The notes under the pieces are model-generated. The model searched no databases, was not told the DNA's origin, and was given only the letters and a program-made list of their open reading frames with translations. Shown here piece by piece: positions 17,188 to 26,832 of a stretch of 64,000 bases of DNA (position 1 is the stretch's first letter; every line of letters starts with the position of its first letter). This DNA comes from an uncultured Oscillospiraceae bacterium. GTDB taxonomy: Bacteria; Bacillota; Clostridia; Oscillospirales; Acutalibacteraceae. Made by a program: the position numbers and the translations under genes. Location of the stretch: contig UQQR01000001.1 of NCBI GenBank assembly GCA_900543215.1, positions 90,128-154,127 on the forward strand, in the 5' to 3' direction.

Positions 17188-17829
17188 TTGCAAAAGATTA
17201 ATTTCCAACTTGAAACCGACCGTGTTATCGGCGAGCTGTGTGCGGACGGCAACCGTCCTGCCCTGCTTTTACACGCCTGCTGTGCGCCCTGCGCCTCTTA
17301 CGTGCTTGAATATTTATCGCAGTATTTTGATATTACGGTTTTTTTCTGCAACCCGAACATCACGGACAGTAACGAATACGCAAAAAGGCTTGATGCTCTT
17401 TACAAGCTTGTCGGCACGGCACCGTTTTGTAAAAATGTAAAAATAGTTGAAGACGATATAAGCGCGGATATGTATTTTAATGCGGTGAAGGGACTTGAAA
17501 ACGAGCCTGAGGGCGGCAAAAGATGCGATGTCTGCTTTAAGCTCCGTATGGAGCGCACCGCCGAATACGCATTAAAAAACGGCTATTCCCTGTTTGCGAC
17601 CACGCTTACGGTAAGTCCGCATAAAAACCCCGTGCTTATAAACGCAATCGGCGAGGAGCTGTCGAAAAGCTTAGGCGTCAGGTATCTGCCGTCCGATTTT
17701 AAAAAGAGGGGCGGTTATCAGCGTTCGATAGTGCTGTCAAGAGAGTACGGAATTTACCGTCAAAACTATTGCGGATGTGTATTTTCAGATTATAACGGAG
17801 GTAGCTATGAAACCGACAGCGAGAATTAA
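17188..17829 (+). CDS. queH: Epoxyqueuosine reductase QueH
   Basis: QueH (formerly DUF208) reduces epoxyqueuosine to queuosine in tRNA and replaces QueG in many anaerobes. The protein has LLHACCAPCASYVLEYL, the adjacent-cysteine iron-sulfur motif, FFCNPNI, then CDVCFKLRMERTAEYA and TTLTVSPHKN, in the expected order, and a late CGC. An ATG at 17170 has no ribosome site; AAGGTG lies 6 bases before a TTG at 17188, which gives the usual family N-terminus. It overlaps the next gene by 23 bases. It completes the route begun by queA and tgt at 5-7 kb. Confidence 0.88.
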   Translation: MQKINFQLETDRVIGELCADGNRPALLLHACCAPCASYVLEYLSQYFDITVFFCNPNITDSNEYAKRLDALYKLVGTAPFCKNVKIVEDDISADMYFNAVKGLENEPEGGKRCDVCFKLRMERTAEYALKNGYSLFATTLTVSPHKNPVLINAIGEELSKSLGVRYLPSDFKKRGGYQRSIVLSREYGIYRQNYCGCVFSDYNGGSYETDSEN

Positions 17830-18871
17830 AACAGAATTAAAGAAAAATGAGGCATTGCTTATTTTAAGCGAGCCGAACAGATTTTATTTGACGAAATTTT
17901 CAAGCAGTGCCGGCTGTTTGCTTGTCACCGCCGAGCAGTCATATTTTTTAATTGATTTCAGATATTACGAAAAGGCAAAGCAGACCGTATCCGACTGCGA
18001 GGTGATGCTCTCAACTTCTCCCTATTCGGAAATAAAGGAAATATGCGAAAAAAGCGGCGTTACGGCGCTTTATATCGAGTGCGACAGCGTTACGCTCGGA
18101 AAGTACAATGCGCTGTCACGGGAGCTTGAACCGATTACGGTATCGAAAGACGGTAAATTTGACCGCCTGTTAAGGGAAATGCGGAGCGTGAAGACGGAAG
18201 CCGAGCTTGCGCTTATAAAAAAGGCGCAGGAGCTTACCGACAAGACCTTTGATTATATAACCGAGCGGATAGCGATAGGCAGAACCGAACGGGAAATAAT
18301 GCTTGATATGGAGTTTTTTATGCGCCGTTTAGGTTCCGAGGGCGTGTCTTTTGATTTTATAGTGGTATCAGGCAAAAATTCCTCCCTGCCGCACGGCGTT
18401 CCGACGGATAAAAAAATCGAATACGGTGATTTTATAACAATGGACTTCGGCGCTGTTGTGGGCGGTTACCGTTCGGATATGACAAGAACCGTAGCGTTAG
18501 GCAGTGTAAGCGATGAGCAAAGACTTGTTTATAACACCGTTTTAACCACACAGCTTGCCGCAATTAAAAAGATTAGGAGCGGCGCCGTATGCAGTGAAAT
18601 TGACAAGACCGCACGTGATATTATAGACGGCGCGGGCTACAAAAACTGCTTCGGCCATGCGCTCGGTCACAGCGTGGGAATAGAGATACACGAACATCCA
18701 AACTTCAGCCCTCGCTGCGGCACGGTTTTAAAAAGCGGAACCGTTATGACGGTTGAGCCGGGAATTTACATTGAAAATAAATTCGGCGTCAGAATCGAGG
18801 ATATGGTCTTTGTAACCGACGGCGGCTGTGTAGATATAACCGAAAGTCCGAAAGAGCTTATAATACTTTAA
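17807..18871 (+). CDS. M24 metallopeptidase (Xaa-Pro aminopeptidase family)
   Basis: A two-metal aminopeptidase-P/prolidase-type enzyme of 354 residues. The N-terminal creatinase-like domain includes DFRYYEKA. The catalytic domain shows PHGVPTDK, MDFGAVVGGYRSDMTRT (two metal-binding Asp), GHALGHSVGIEIHEHP (metal His) and TVEPGIYI, RIEDMV (two Glu). An upstream in-frame ATG at 17777 was rejected because GGAGG lies 5 bases before the ATG at 17807. It overlaps queH by 23 bases, so they are translated from one transcript. In Firmicutes this family often sits upstream of efp, but efp is absent here. Confidence 0.92.
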   Translation: MKPTARIKTELKKNEALLILSEPNRFYLTKFSSSAGCLLVTAEQSYFLIDFRYYEKAKQTVSDCEVMLSTSPYSEIKEICEKSGVTALYIECDSVTLGKYNALSRELEPITVSKDGKFDRLLREMRSVKTEAELALIKKAQELTDKTFDYITERIAIGRTEREIMLDMEFFMRRLGSEGVSFDFIVVSGKNSSLPHGVPTDKKIEYGDFITMDFGAVVGGYRSDMTRTVALGSVSDEQRLVYNTVLTTQLAAIKKIRSGAVCSEIDKTARDIIDGAGYKNCFGHALGHSVGIEIHEHPNFSPRCGTVLKSGTVMTVEPGIYIENKFGVRIEDMVFVTDGGCVDITESPKELIIL

Positions 18872-18905
18872 AAAAACGGCACGGAAATCCCGTGCCGTTT
18901 TTTTA
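18871..18905. terminator. Bidirectional terminator between the M24 peptidase gene and tyrS
   Basis: ACGGCACGG and CCGTGCCGT form a 9-bp stem with an A run on one side and a T run on the other, between two convergent genes. Confidence 0.88.
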
Positions 18906-20123
18906 TACGCTGAACTTATGGAAAACCTTTTTGCCTTTTCTTAAAATAACCTCTTTTTCGAAGCTTTCTTTTTCAAGCGCAAGGGTGGGTTCTGTTACCT
19001 TTTCGTCGTTAATGCTCACTCCGCCTTGAACCACAAGCCGTCTCGCCTCGCCCTTTGAAGCGGCAAGACCTGCCTTGACCATCATATCAAGCACGCCGAT
19101 TTTGCCGTCGGTAAAATCACCGTCCGTAAGCGTGGTGGTAGGCATATTTTCGTGCGAGCCGCCGCCCGTGAAGATTGCCCGTGCAGCGGACTGCGCCTTT
19201 TTCGCCTCTTCCTCGCCGTGAACAAGCTTTGTAAGCTCAAACGCAAGTATTTCCTTTGCGGTGTTAAGCTGGCTGCCCTCCCATTTATCCATCTTGTCGA
19301 TTTCTTCAAGCGGAAGGAAGGTAAGCATTCTTATACACTTCAAAACATCCATATCCGAAACATTGCGCCAATACTGATAAAACTCGTAAGGCGATGTTTT
19401 TTCGGGGTCAAGCCACACGGCGCCCGAGGCGGTCTTACCCATTTTCTTACCCTCGGAATTAAGGAGCAGGGTTATTGTCATAGCGTATGCGTCCTTACCG
19501 AGCTTTTTGCGTATAAGCTCGCTGCCGAAAAGCATATTTGACCACTGGTCGTCTCCGCCGAACTGCATATTACAGCCGTATTCCTTATACAGATGGTAGA
19601 AATCGTAGCTTTGCATTATCATATAGTTAAACTCAAGGAAGCTTAAGCCCTTTTCCATTCTCTGTTTATAACATTCGGCTCTTAACATATTATTGACCGA
19701 GAAGCAAGCGCCCACATCACGCAAAAGCTCAATATAATTAAGCTTTAAAAGCCAGTCGGCGTTATTTACCATTTGCGCCTTGCCCTCGCCGAACTCTATA
19801 AAACGGCTCATCTGCTTTTTAAAGCATTCGCAGTTGTGCTGAATTTGCCCGGGCGTCATCATAGAGCGCATATCCGACCTGCCCGACGGGTCGCCGATAT
19901 AGCCCGTACCGCCGCCGATAAGCGCAATCGGGCGGTTGCCTGCCATTTGCAGTCTTTTCATAAGGCACAGAGCCATAAAATGACCTACATGAAGGCTGTC
20001 TGCCGTGGGGTCAAAGCCTATATAAAAGGTAGCCTTGCCGTTGTCTATAAGCTCTCTTATTTCATCCTCGTCCGTAACCTGCGCTATAAGCCCTCTGGCT
20101 ACAAGTTCGTCATAAATTTTCAT
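18903..20123 (-). CDS. tyrS: Tyrosyl-tRNA synthetase
   Basis: The 406-residue class I synthetase charges tRNA-Tyr. The HIGH-type motif is HVGH in PTADSLHVGHFMAL, the KMSKS-type motif is KMGKT, and tyrosine-pocket residues lie in MQSYDFYHLY and QFGGDDQW. The C-terminus is an S4-type RNA-binding domain (GGVSINDEKV). The start overlaps the end of recN by 4 bases, so there is no room for a T-box leader and expression depends on the recN transcript or an internal promoter. In many Firmicutes spoIVB follows recN; here tyrS does. Confidence 0.96.
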   Translation of the reverse strand: MKIYDELVARGLIAQVTDEDEIRELIDNGKATFYIGFDPTADSLHVGHFMALCLMKRLQMAGNRPIALIGGGTGYIGDPSGRSDMRSMMTPGQIQHNCECFKKQMSRFIEFGEGKAQMVNNADWLLKLNYIELLRDVGACFSVNNMLRAECYKQRMEKGLSFLEFNYMIMQSYDFYHLYKEYGCNMQFGGDDQWSNMLFGSELIRKKLGKDAYAMTITLLLNSEGKKMGKTASGAVWLDPEKTSPYEFYQYWRNVSDMDVLKCIRMLTFLPLEEIDKMDKWEGSQLNTAKEILAFELTKLVHGEEEAKKAQSAARAIFTGGGSHENMPTTTLTDGDFTDGKIGVLDMMVKAGLAASKGEARRLVVQGGVSINDEKVTEPTLALEKESFEKEVILRKGKKVFHKFSV

Positions 20124-21787
20124 ACTGTTCTACTCCTATCCAATAATTCCTTTGCCGAATTATACAGGCTCTCCGTCATTTCGGAGCCCGACATAATCCG
20201 TGCTATTTCATTTATCCGTCCCTCGTACGAAAGCGGACTTACCTTAGTAAATGTCCTGCCCGAGGAAACATTTTTTTCAATAAGCAGATGGTTGTCGGCC
20301 ATTGCGGCTATCTGCGCCAAGTGCGTTACGCAGATTACCTGACGGTTGACAGAAACCTTTTTAAGCTGTACGCCCACCTTGCCTGCCGTGTATCCGCTTA
20401 TACCCGTATCAATTTCGTCAAATATCATTGTGCCTACCTTATCATTATCAAGCAATACGCTTTTAATGGCAAGCATAACACGGGAAAGCTCGCCGCCCGA
20501 AGCAATTTTCGCAAGTGGCTTTACGCTTTCGCCCTTATTCGCCGAAATCATAAATTCAATATTGTCGCACCCGTTTTTGGTGTATCTGCCCTTTTCGGCT
20601 TTAACGGTAAAACGAACCTGCGGCATATTAAGGTAATTAAGTATTTCGCAGACCTGCGCGGAAAACCGTTCGGACGCTTTTTTACGGACTTCCGTAAGCT
20701 CTTCACCCAATTTTATAAGCCTTTCGGTCGAATGGTCAAGACTGTCCGACAGTTCGGCTATCCTTTTATCGGAAAAATCGAGCTTTTCAAGCTTTATTTC
20801 GGCGTCCGACAAATATTTTATCAGGCTTTCCTCTCCGTTACCGTATTTTAACATAAGCTTATCAAGAAAATCAAGTCTTGAATTTACGGCGTCTATATCA
20901 ATATCCGAATATTCGGAATTGTCGAGAAAATCCGATATGGCGGCGCTTACCTCTTCAATTTCCGCCCTGATGCCGCTAAGCTTTACCGATTGCTTTTCCC
21001 ACTCGTCAGATTTTATACGGGAAATGGATTTTTCCGCCTCTGCCACAAGAGCCGCCGCACCGTTTTCATCGTCGTTGCCGTTAAGCGCCGTGTACGCTTC
21101 CGCCAGGGCGGAAACGGTTGCCTGATAGCTTTTTGCGATTTGAAGCTTCTGCTTTAACTTAGCATATTCCCCGACCTTTATATCAGCCGCGCCAAGCTCG
21201 TTTATCTGATATTTCAAAAGCTCGGTCTGTCTCACCTTTTCGTCTGCGTCGGTCTCCAGGTTCGCAAGCTCCCGTCTTATACAGTTAAGCTCTCTGAACT
21301 CCGCATAATACTTGCCCTTGATAGGGTCGTCGTCGGCTACGGCGTCTATGTATCCTACATGCTTTTCGGGGTCAAGCAGGCTTTGGCTGTCGTGCTGACC
21401 GTGAATATTAACAAGCTGTTTGCCGACAGTCTTAAGCTCTGAAACCGTAACGGGGCGGTTATTAAGCTTGATAAGTCCTTTACCGCTTTGCGAAAGCCGC
21501 CGCATAATCACTATGTTTCCGTCTTCGTCGGGGGCAATTCCGTAAGAGGCTAACATTTCAAGGTCGTCACTGCCGAAATTTCCGAAAACTGCGGAAACTT
21601 CCGCCGTATCACATCCTGCACGGATAAGCTCTTTTGAGGTACGCTCGCCCAATACCGCATTGATAGCGTCTATCACTATTGATTTTCCGGCGCCTGTCTC
21701 GCCGGTAAGCACATTAAAGCCTTCGGTAAATTCAATATCCGAAGACTCAATAACGGCTATATTCTCAATATGAAGAAATTTAAGCAT
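20120..21787 (-). CDS. recN: DNA repair protein RecN
   Basis: RecN is an SMC-like ATPase acting early at double-strand breaks. The 555-residue protein has Walker A in LTGETGAGKSIVIDAI at the N-terminus, a central coiled coil (about residues 150-370), the LASGGELSRVMLAIK signature and Walker B MIFDEIDTGISG. It is 11 bases from argR and overlaps tyrS. The argR-recN pairing is the standard Firmicutes arrangement. Confidence 0.97.
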   Translation of the reverse strand: MLKFLHIENIAVIESSDIEFTEGFNVLTGETGAGKSIVIDAINAVLGERTSKELIRAGCDTAEVSAVFGNFGSDDLEMLASYGIAPDEDGNIVIMRRLSQSGKGLIKLNNRPVTVSELKTVGKQLVNIHGQHDSQSLLDPEKHVGYIDAVADDDPIKGKYYAEFRELNCIRRELANLETDADEKVRQTELLKYQINELGAADIKVGEYAKLKQKLQIAKSYQATVSALAEAYTALNGNDDENGAAALVAEAEKSISRIKSDEWEKQSVKLSGIRAEIEEVSAAISDFLDNSEYSDIDIDAVNSRLDFLDKLMLKYGNGEESLIKYLSDAEIKLEKLDFSDKRIAELSDSLDHSTERLIKLGEELTEVRKKASERFSAQVCEILNYLNMPQVRFTVKAEKGRYTKNGCDNIEFMISANKGESVKPLAKIASGGELSRVMLAIKSVLLDNDKVGTMIFDEIDTGISGYTAGKVGVQLKKVSVNRQVICVTHLAQIAAMADNHLLIEKNVSSGRTFTKVSPLSYEGRINEIARIMSGSEMTESLYNSAKELLDRSRTV

Positions 21788-21798
21788 TTTTAATTACC

Positions 21799-22254
21799 TT
21801 ACTTTAAAAGCCTTTTAAGTTCACCCGTAAGCGCGGCGGACTGCATTTCACTGCCTGTTACTATTATTATCGTATCCTCGCCGGCAAGCGAGCCTAACAT
21901 CATATCGCCGAACAACTCGTCAAGAGCAACGCAGGCGCTTGAAGCCATACCCGTATAGCATTTTATAACCACATTATTAAGCGCAAACGCAACGCTTTTA
22001 ACCGCACGGAAAAATATATCGCGGTAATGCTCGTTGGAATGACCTGTCCCTGAAACGGAATCGCTTGCGATATAGCGGTAATTTCCCTCGGAATCGTGTC
22101 CCTTTACGATTCGCAATTCCTTTATATCCCTTGAAACCGTGGACTGCGTTACATTATATCCGAGCCTTATAAGCTCGCTTTGCAGATCCTCCTGCGTTAA
22201 ATAAATTTTTTCCTTGATAAGCTGCAGTATTACTTCCTGTCTTTTTCCTTTCAT
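21799..22254 (-). CDS. argR: Arginine repressor ArgR/AhrC
   Basis: ArgR is a hexameric, arginine-dependent regulator that represses arginine synthesis and activates its breakdown. The 151 residues comprise an N-terminal winged helix (LIKEKIYLTQEDLQSEL, VTQSTVSRDIKELR) and a C-terminal arginine-binding domain with GSLAGEDTIIIV, containing the conserved GD/ED-type acidic motif. It lies 2 bases downstream of nadK. Confidence 0.95.
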   Translation of the reverse strand: MKGKRQEVILQLIKEKIYLTQEDLQSELIRLGYNVTQSTVSRDIKELRIVKGHDSEGNYRYIASDSVSGTGHSNEHYRDIFFRAVKSVAFALNNVVIKCYTGMASSACVALDELFGDMMLGSLAGEDTIIIVTGSEMQSAALTGELKRLLK

Positions 22255-22256
22255 AG

Positions 22257-23102
22257 CTACATACTCCTGCCATCCCTGAATTTATTGGAAAGCGTTTTGT
22301 AAAACGACCTGTCATTAAGGCGGATAAGCTTTACAAACTGCTTTGATTTTGAAATATAAATATCCGTATACGGCTTAACACTGCAAACCTTTCTGCCGTC
22401 CACCGTAAGATAAATGTCGGTTCTCTTTTTTGAAAAGGCTTTAAGCTTTACGGTATTGTCAGCGCCCAAAAGAATCGGCTTTGCCGAAAGCGAATGTGAG
22501 CAAATCGGCGTAATGCACATACATTCCGTAAGCGGATCGATAATAGGTCCGCCTGCCGACATTGAATATGCCGTAGACCCCGTAGGTGTGGACATTATCA
22601 ACCCGTCCGCACGGTAGCTTATCGAATCTCTGCCGAGATAAACAGAAATATCAATAATCCTTGAAATAAAACCGCTTGTTATAACAGCGTCGTTAAGGGC
22701 GTTGTATTCGCTGATTTTCCTGCCGTTTTCGCATACGGAAACTGAAAGCATCATTCTTTTTTCAACAAAATATTCTTTCTTTTTAAGCTTTGAAAGCAAG
22801 GAAAGCTCGTTTTGCTCAATATTCGCAAGATAGCCTACCCTGCCTGCGTTAATGCCGAGTACCGGCTTATCGTCAAGCGCCGCGCGCTTTGCGTATCTGA
22901 TAATTGTACCGTCTCCGCCTATGGTAATTATAAGGTCGGCGTTTTTATAAAGCTTATCTTCGGGCATATTTTCAAAGCCTGCCGCCTTAATGCTTTCGGG
23001 CAGATAGGCTTCTATACCCTCGTTTTTAAGTATAACGCCGAGCTTATCCACCACTTCCGAGGAACCCCGTTTATCAAGGTTCGGCAATACGGCAATTTTC
23101 AT
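22257..23102 (-). CDS. nadK: NAD kinase
   Basis: NadK phosphorylates NAD to NADP. The 281-residue protein has the catalytic TIGGDGTIIRYAKR motif, INAGRVGYLANI, ALNDAVI and the second conserved block STPTGSTAYSMSAGGPI. It is 7 bases downstream of tlyA and 2 bases upstream of argR in the nusB-recN operon. Confidence 0.97.
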   Translation of the reverse strand: MKIAVLPNLDKRGSSEVVDKLGVILKNEGIEAYLPESIKAAGFENMPEDKLYKNADLIITIGGDGTIIRYAKRAALDDKPVLGINAGRVGYLANIEQNELSLLSKLKKKEYFVEKRMMLSVSVCENGRKISEYNALNDAVITSGFISRIIDISVYLGRDSISYRADGLIMSTPTGSTAYSMSAGGPIIDPLTECMCITPICSHSLSAKPILLGADNTVKLKAFSKKRTDIYLTVDGRKVCSVKPYTDIYISKSKQFVKLIRLNDRSFYKTLSNKFRDGRSM

Positions 23103-23109
23103 AACGCAA

Positions 23110-23919
23110 TCACCTCTTTAAGTCGATATGCGATGCGTCCGCAACCTGTTTTGCGGTAACGGTACACAGGTTTACGGGCGTGTCGCTTTTTTCAATATAG
23201 CATAAATACTCAATATTACCCTCGGGACCCTTTATCGGCGAATAGTCAAGCCCCAAAAGTGAGAAATTGTTTTCCTTTACAAGACCGATTATTTTTTCAA
23301 TAACCGCGATATGAACGCTCTCGTCCCTTACAACGCCCTTTTTTCCGACAAACTCCTTGCCTGCCTCAAACTGTGGTTTTATAAGGCATACTGCCCTGCC
23401 ACCGTCTCTTAAAAGCGGACGGAGAGCAGGAAAAATATGATAAAGCGAAATAAACGAAACATCTACCGAGGCAAAATCAAGCTTATCGGGAACCTGCTCC
23501 TCGGTCACATACCTGAAATTAGTTCTTTCAAGGTTTACAACACGGCTGTCTGTTCTGAGCTTCCACGCAAGCTGACCGTAGCCGACATCGATGGAATAAA
23601 CCTTTACCGCGCCGTTTTGCAGCATACAGTCGGTAAATCCGCCGGTTGAGGCGCCTATATCCGCGCATACACAGCCGTTAAGCTCAATATCAAAGCTTTT
23701 TATTGCCTTTTCAAGCTTTAATCCGCCGCGGCTTACATATTTAAGGGTCTCGCCCCTGACCTCAATAATATCGTCATCTTTTAACGTGTTACCCGGTTTA
23801 TCGGATTTTTGATTGTTGACATATACAATTCCCGCCATAATGAGCGCCTTAGCCTTCTCGCGGCTTTCGGTAAAACCCTTTTCAAAAAGCACGGCATCAA
23901 GCCTTTTTTTATCACTCAT
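23110..23919 (-). CDS. tlyA: TlyA family rRNA 2'-O-methyltransferase
   Basis: TlyA proteins methylate ribose positions in 16S/23S rRNA and are often mislabelled hemolysins. The 269-residue protein starts with an S4 domain (KKRLDAVLFEKGFTESREKAK), then an FtsJ/RrmJ-type methyltransferase domain with the SAM loop ADIGASTGGFTDCML, VDVSFISL and IKPQFEAG. It overlaps the end of dxs by 8 bases. Confidence 0.93.
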   Translation of the reverse strand: MSDKKRLDAVLFEKGFTESREKAKALIMAGIVYVNNQKSDKPGNTLKDDDIIEVRGETLKYVSRGGLKLEKAIKSFDIELNGCVCADIGASTGGFTDCMLQNGAVKVYSIDVGYGQLAWKLRTDSRVVNLERTNFRYVTEEQVPDKLDFASVDVSFISLYHIFPALRPLLRDGGRAVCLIKPQFEAGKEFVGKKGVVRDESVHIAVIEKIIGLVKENNFSLLGLDYSPIKGPEGNIEYLCYIEKSDTPVNLCTVTAKQVADASHIDLKR

Positions 23920-25744
23920 CGTTTTTCACCGCCGAAATCATACTGTCTGTATCAAGTCCGCAACCTGCAATAGCCGAGGTAACTGTTGCCGTCGGGACAA
24001 ATTTATTATCCACCGCATGTATACGGTATATACCGTTATATCCGCTTTCAAGCAGTTTTGCTGCGCAAAGCTCCCCTATGCCGCCGTTTCTAACGCTTTC
24101 TTCAAAAAAGTGAATTTCACCGTAACCCTTAAGCGTTTTTATCAGCTCATCCGATATGGGGTAAATTTTATTAAGCTTGACAATATTCAAATCCGGCACC
24201 TGCTCCTTAGCTTCAAGCGCGTCGGAAAAAAGTCTGCCGTAGGTAACTATCGCCTTTTTGCCCGAACCCGAAAGTACTGTATAATCGCCCGTGTAATCAA
24301 GCCCCGGGTCTTTCTTTTCACATCCCCTCGGGTATCTTACGGCGCACAGCCCGTCAAGCTCGGACGCAAGCCGTATGTAATATTCAAGCTCGCCGTAATA
24401 GCACGGCGAATATATGACAGCGCCGGGAACCGATGTCAAAAACGAAACATCAAAAAGTCCTTGATGCGTTTCTCCGTCCTCGCCTACGATACCCGCACGG
24501 TCAATAAGCAACTTTACGGAAAAGCCGCCGATGGCAATATCGTGTATCACCTGATCGAAGCCTCTTTGTAAAAAAGAGGAATAAACCACAAAAAAGGGTT
24601 TCAGTCCCTTGCTTGCAAGTCCCGCGGAAAATGTGACGGCGTGCTGTTCCGCAATGCCGACATCGAAAAATCTGTTTTTATAAAGGCTCGCAAATTCCGT
24701 AAGTCCCGTTCCCGATGTCATTGCGGCGGTAATGGCGCAAATACGGTTATCCTTCATTGCGAGAGCGCAAAGCGTTTTTCCCGCAACATCCGAAAAAGTT
24801 TTTCTGCCTGTTTCTTCAGTGCCGCGGCTTACATCAAACGGCGATACGCCGTGATAATCTTTAGGCGAGGATTCGGCATACGCATAACCCTTGCCCTTGG
24901 TTGTTATAACATGAATGAACGAAGGTCTTGTATAGGTCTTGGCAACTTTAAAAAGCTGTTCCATAGCCTTAATATTATGCCCGTCCACGGGTCCTAAATA
25001 ATTGAACCCGAGCGCCGTAAAAACATTATTTTTATAAACAAGACCCTTAATGCCCTCTTTAATCTGAAAAAAAGCATTATTTAGCGACTTTCCGATAAAC
25101 GGAATTGCAAGCAAAAAATGGCTGAGCGCAAATTTAAAAGCGTGATAATGCGGTTTGTTACGCATTTTTGTAAAGGTTCTCGCCAGTGCGCCGACATTTC
25201 TTGAAATAGACATTTTATTGTCGTTAAGCACAACAATAAAATTGCTCCTGCCGGAGCCTGCGTTATTAAGCGCCTCATACGCCATACCGCCCGTCATTGC
25301 TCCGTCTCCTATTACGGCAACGGCTGTGCCGCTTTCGCCCTTCAGCTTTTTTGCGCGGTAAATTCCGTAAGCCGCCGATATGGAATTACTGCTGTGGCCC
25401 GTAATAAACGGGTCATGCTCGCTTTCGTCCGGACGCATATAGCCCGAAAGACCGTTTTCGGTTCTTATGGTTGAAAATTTATCAAATCTTCCGGTAAGAA
25501 GCTTATGGGTATAGCACTGATGCCCTACATCAAATATTATTGCGTCCTCGGGTGAGGAAAAACTGCGGTGCATAGCTACCGTAAGCTCAACAGCGCCTAA
25601 ATTGGACGCTAAATGTCCCCCGTTTTTGGAGACCGTATGCACAATACAGTCCCTTATCTCCTGACACAAAAGCGGCATTTGTGTATCGTTAAGCTCTTTT
25701 AAATCGTCAGGCGATTTTATTCGGCTTAAAAGCTCGTACTCCAA
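23912..25744 (-). CDS. dxs: 1-deoxy-D-xylulose-5-phosphate synthase
   Basis: Dxs condenses pyruvate and glyceraldehyde-3-phosphate in a thiamine-diphosphate reaction, the first step of the MEP isoprenoid route. The 610-residue protein shows GHQCYTHKLLTGR, VIGDGAMTGGMAYEALN (ThDP/Mg site), a DRAGIVGEDGETHQG segment and the transketolase C-terminal domain. It is 16 bases downstream of ispA, which elongates the isoprenoid product. Confidence 0.97.
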   Translation of the reverse strand: MEYELLSRIKSPDDLKELNDTQMPLLCQEIRDCIVHTVSKNGGHLASNLGAVELTVAMHRSFSSPEDAIIFDVGHQCYTHKLLTGRFDKFSTIRTENGLSGYMRPDESEHDPFITGHSSNSISAAYGIYRAKKLKGESGTAVAVIGDGAMTGGMAYEALNNAGSGRSNFIVVLNDNKMSISRNVGALARTFTKMRNKPHYHAFKFALSHFLLAIPFIGKSLNNAFFQIKEGIKGLVYKNNVFTALGFNYLGPVDGHNIKAMEQLFKVAKTYTRPSFIHVITTKGKGYAYAESSPKDYHGVSPFDVSRGTEETGRKTFSDVAGKTLCALAMKDNRICAITAAMTSGTGLTEFASLYKNRFFDVGIAEQHAVTFSAGLASKGLKPFFVVYSSFLQRGFDQVIHDIAIGGFSVKLLIDRAGIVGEDGETHQGLFDVSFLTSVPGAVIYSPCYYGELEYYIRLASELDGLCAVRYPRGCEKKDPGLDYTGDYTVLSGSGKKAIVTYGRLFSDALEAKEQVPDLNIVKLNKIYPISDELIKTLKGYGEIHFFEESVRNGGIGELCAAKLLESGYNGIYRIHAVDNKFVPTATVTSAIAGCGLDTDSMISAVKNDE

Positions 25745-25760
25745 TTATAATTACATTCCT

Positions 25761-26633
25761 TTAATAATTTCTGTTAAGTAAATATTTTGTAAGTTCCTTT
25801 AAATTTTCGGTATCGCCGTCAAATTCTTCTAAAAGCATTACTGCCCTGTCCGTAAGCTCAGCGGCAATTTCCTTTGCCTTCCGCATACCGTAGACCGTAA
25901 CAAAGGTTGTTTTGCCGTTTTTGGCGTCGCTTCCGACGGGTTTACCCAAAGTTTTTTCATCTGCGGTGCAGTCAAGTATATCATCAATAATCTGAAAAGC
26001 GAGACCTACGCTTTTTGCGTATTCGGACGCTTTTTGCACAGCTCCGTCATCAGCACCCGCAAGAACGCATCCGCACATTGCAGCCGCCTCAAGCAAACAG
26101 GAAGTTTTCTTTAAATACATTTCTTTAAGCTCATCGGGTTCGGCTCCGGTTTTTTCAAACCGCAGGTCCATAACCTGACCGCCTATCATACCGCAAACTC
26201 CCGCCTTATCTGCCAATATACCCATTGCCCTTGAAATCCTGCCGCACTCTATACCCTCTGTTTTTGCGGCAACCGAAAACGCAAGAGTCAATAAGGCGTC
26301 ACCCGCAAGCAATGCGGTATCTTCGCCGAAAGCCTTATGGCACGAGGGCTTACCTCGGCGCATATCGTCGTTATCCATACATGGCAAATCGTCGTGAATA
26401 AGCGAATAGGTATGTATCATTTCGATAGCCGCGGCAAAATTCAGAGCATTTAGGTTCTCGCCGCCGCAAAGCTTATAAAATTCAAGCAGTAAAATCGGTC
26501 TTATCCGTTTTCCGCCCGAAAGCAGACTGTAACGCATTGCGTCACCGCAAGCGGAATATCCGCTTTTCGGTATTAAAGCGTTCAATTTTTCCTCTACGAG
26601 CGGTCTGTAACCGTCAATCAGCTTCATCATCAT
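25761..26633 (-). CDS. ispA: Polyprenyl (farnesyl/geranylgeranyl) diphosphate synthase
   Basis: A class I prenyltransferase of about 290 residues. It has GGKRIRPIL, the first aspartate-rich motif HDDLPCMDNDDMRRG with its DDxxxxD spacing, the GQVMDL segment and the second motif IIDDILDCTAD. Short-chain products are likely given the family. Three successive ATG codons (26633, 26630, 26627) follow GGAAG at 3, 6 and 9 bases, so the exact start is uncertain. It overlaps xseB by 20 bases, and dxs follows. Confidence 0.94.
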   Translation of the reverse strand: MMMKLIDGYRPLVEEKLNALIPKSGYSACGDAMRYSLLSGGKRIRPILLLEFYKLCGGENLNALNFAAAIEMIHTYSLIHDDLPCMDNDDMRRGKPSCHKAFGEDTALLAGDALLTLAFSVAAKTEGIECGRISRAMGILADKAGVCGMIGGQVMDLRFEKTGAEPDELKEMYLKKTSCLLEAAAMCGCVLAGADDGAVQKASEYAKSVGLAFQIIDDILDCTADEKTLGKPVGSDAKNGKTTFVTVYGMRKAKEIAAELTDRAVMLLEEFDGDTENLKELTKYLLNRNY

Positions 26634-26832
26634 TCGCTTCCTTTTCCGCTTCGGTAAGCGTTACTATTTTCTGACGGGCATTTTGAAGCATTTTTCGGCA
26701 ATCGTCCGAAAGCTTTATACCCTTTTCAAAGAGCTTTACCGACTCATCAAGCGATATATCGCCCTTTTCAAGCCGGGCTACTGTTTTTTCAAGCTCGTCT
26801 AACGATTTTTCAAAATCAACACTCTTACTCAA
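26614..26832 (-). CDS. xseB: Exodeoxyribonuclease VII small subunit
   Basis: The 72-residue protein matches XseB in size and sequence: FEKSLDELEKTVARLEKGDISLDESVKLFEKG is recognisable in short blocks such as LEKGDISLDES. Several XseB subunits bind XseA and stabilise it. The gene overlaps xseA by 4 bases at its start and ispA by 20 at its end. Confidence 0.95.
   Translation of the reverse strand: MSKSVDFEKSLDELEKTVARLEKGDISLDESVKLFEKGIKLSDDCRKMLQNARQKIVTLTEAEKEANDDEAD

Noticed and set aside
20100..20160. A T-box leader for tyrS
   Set aside because: tyrS begins inside the end of recN, so no leader can fit.
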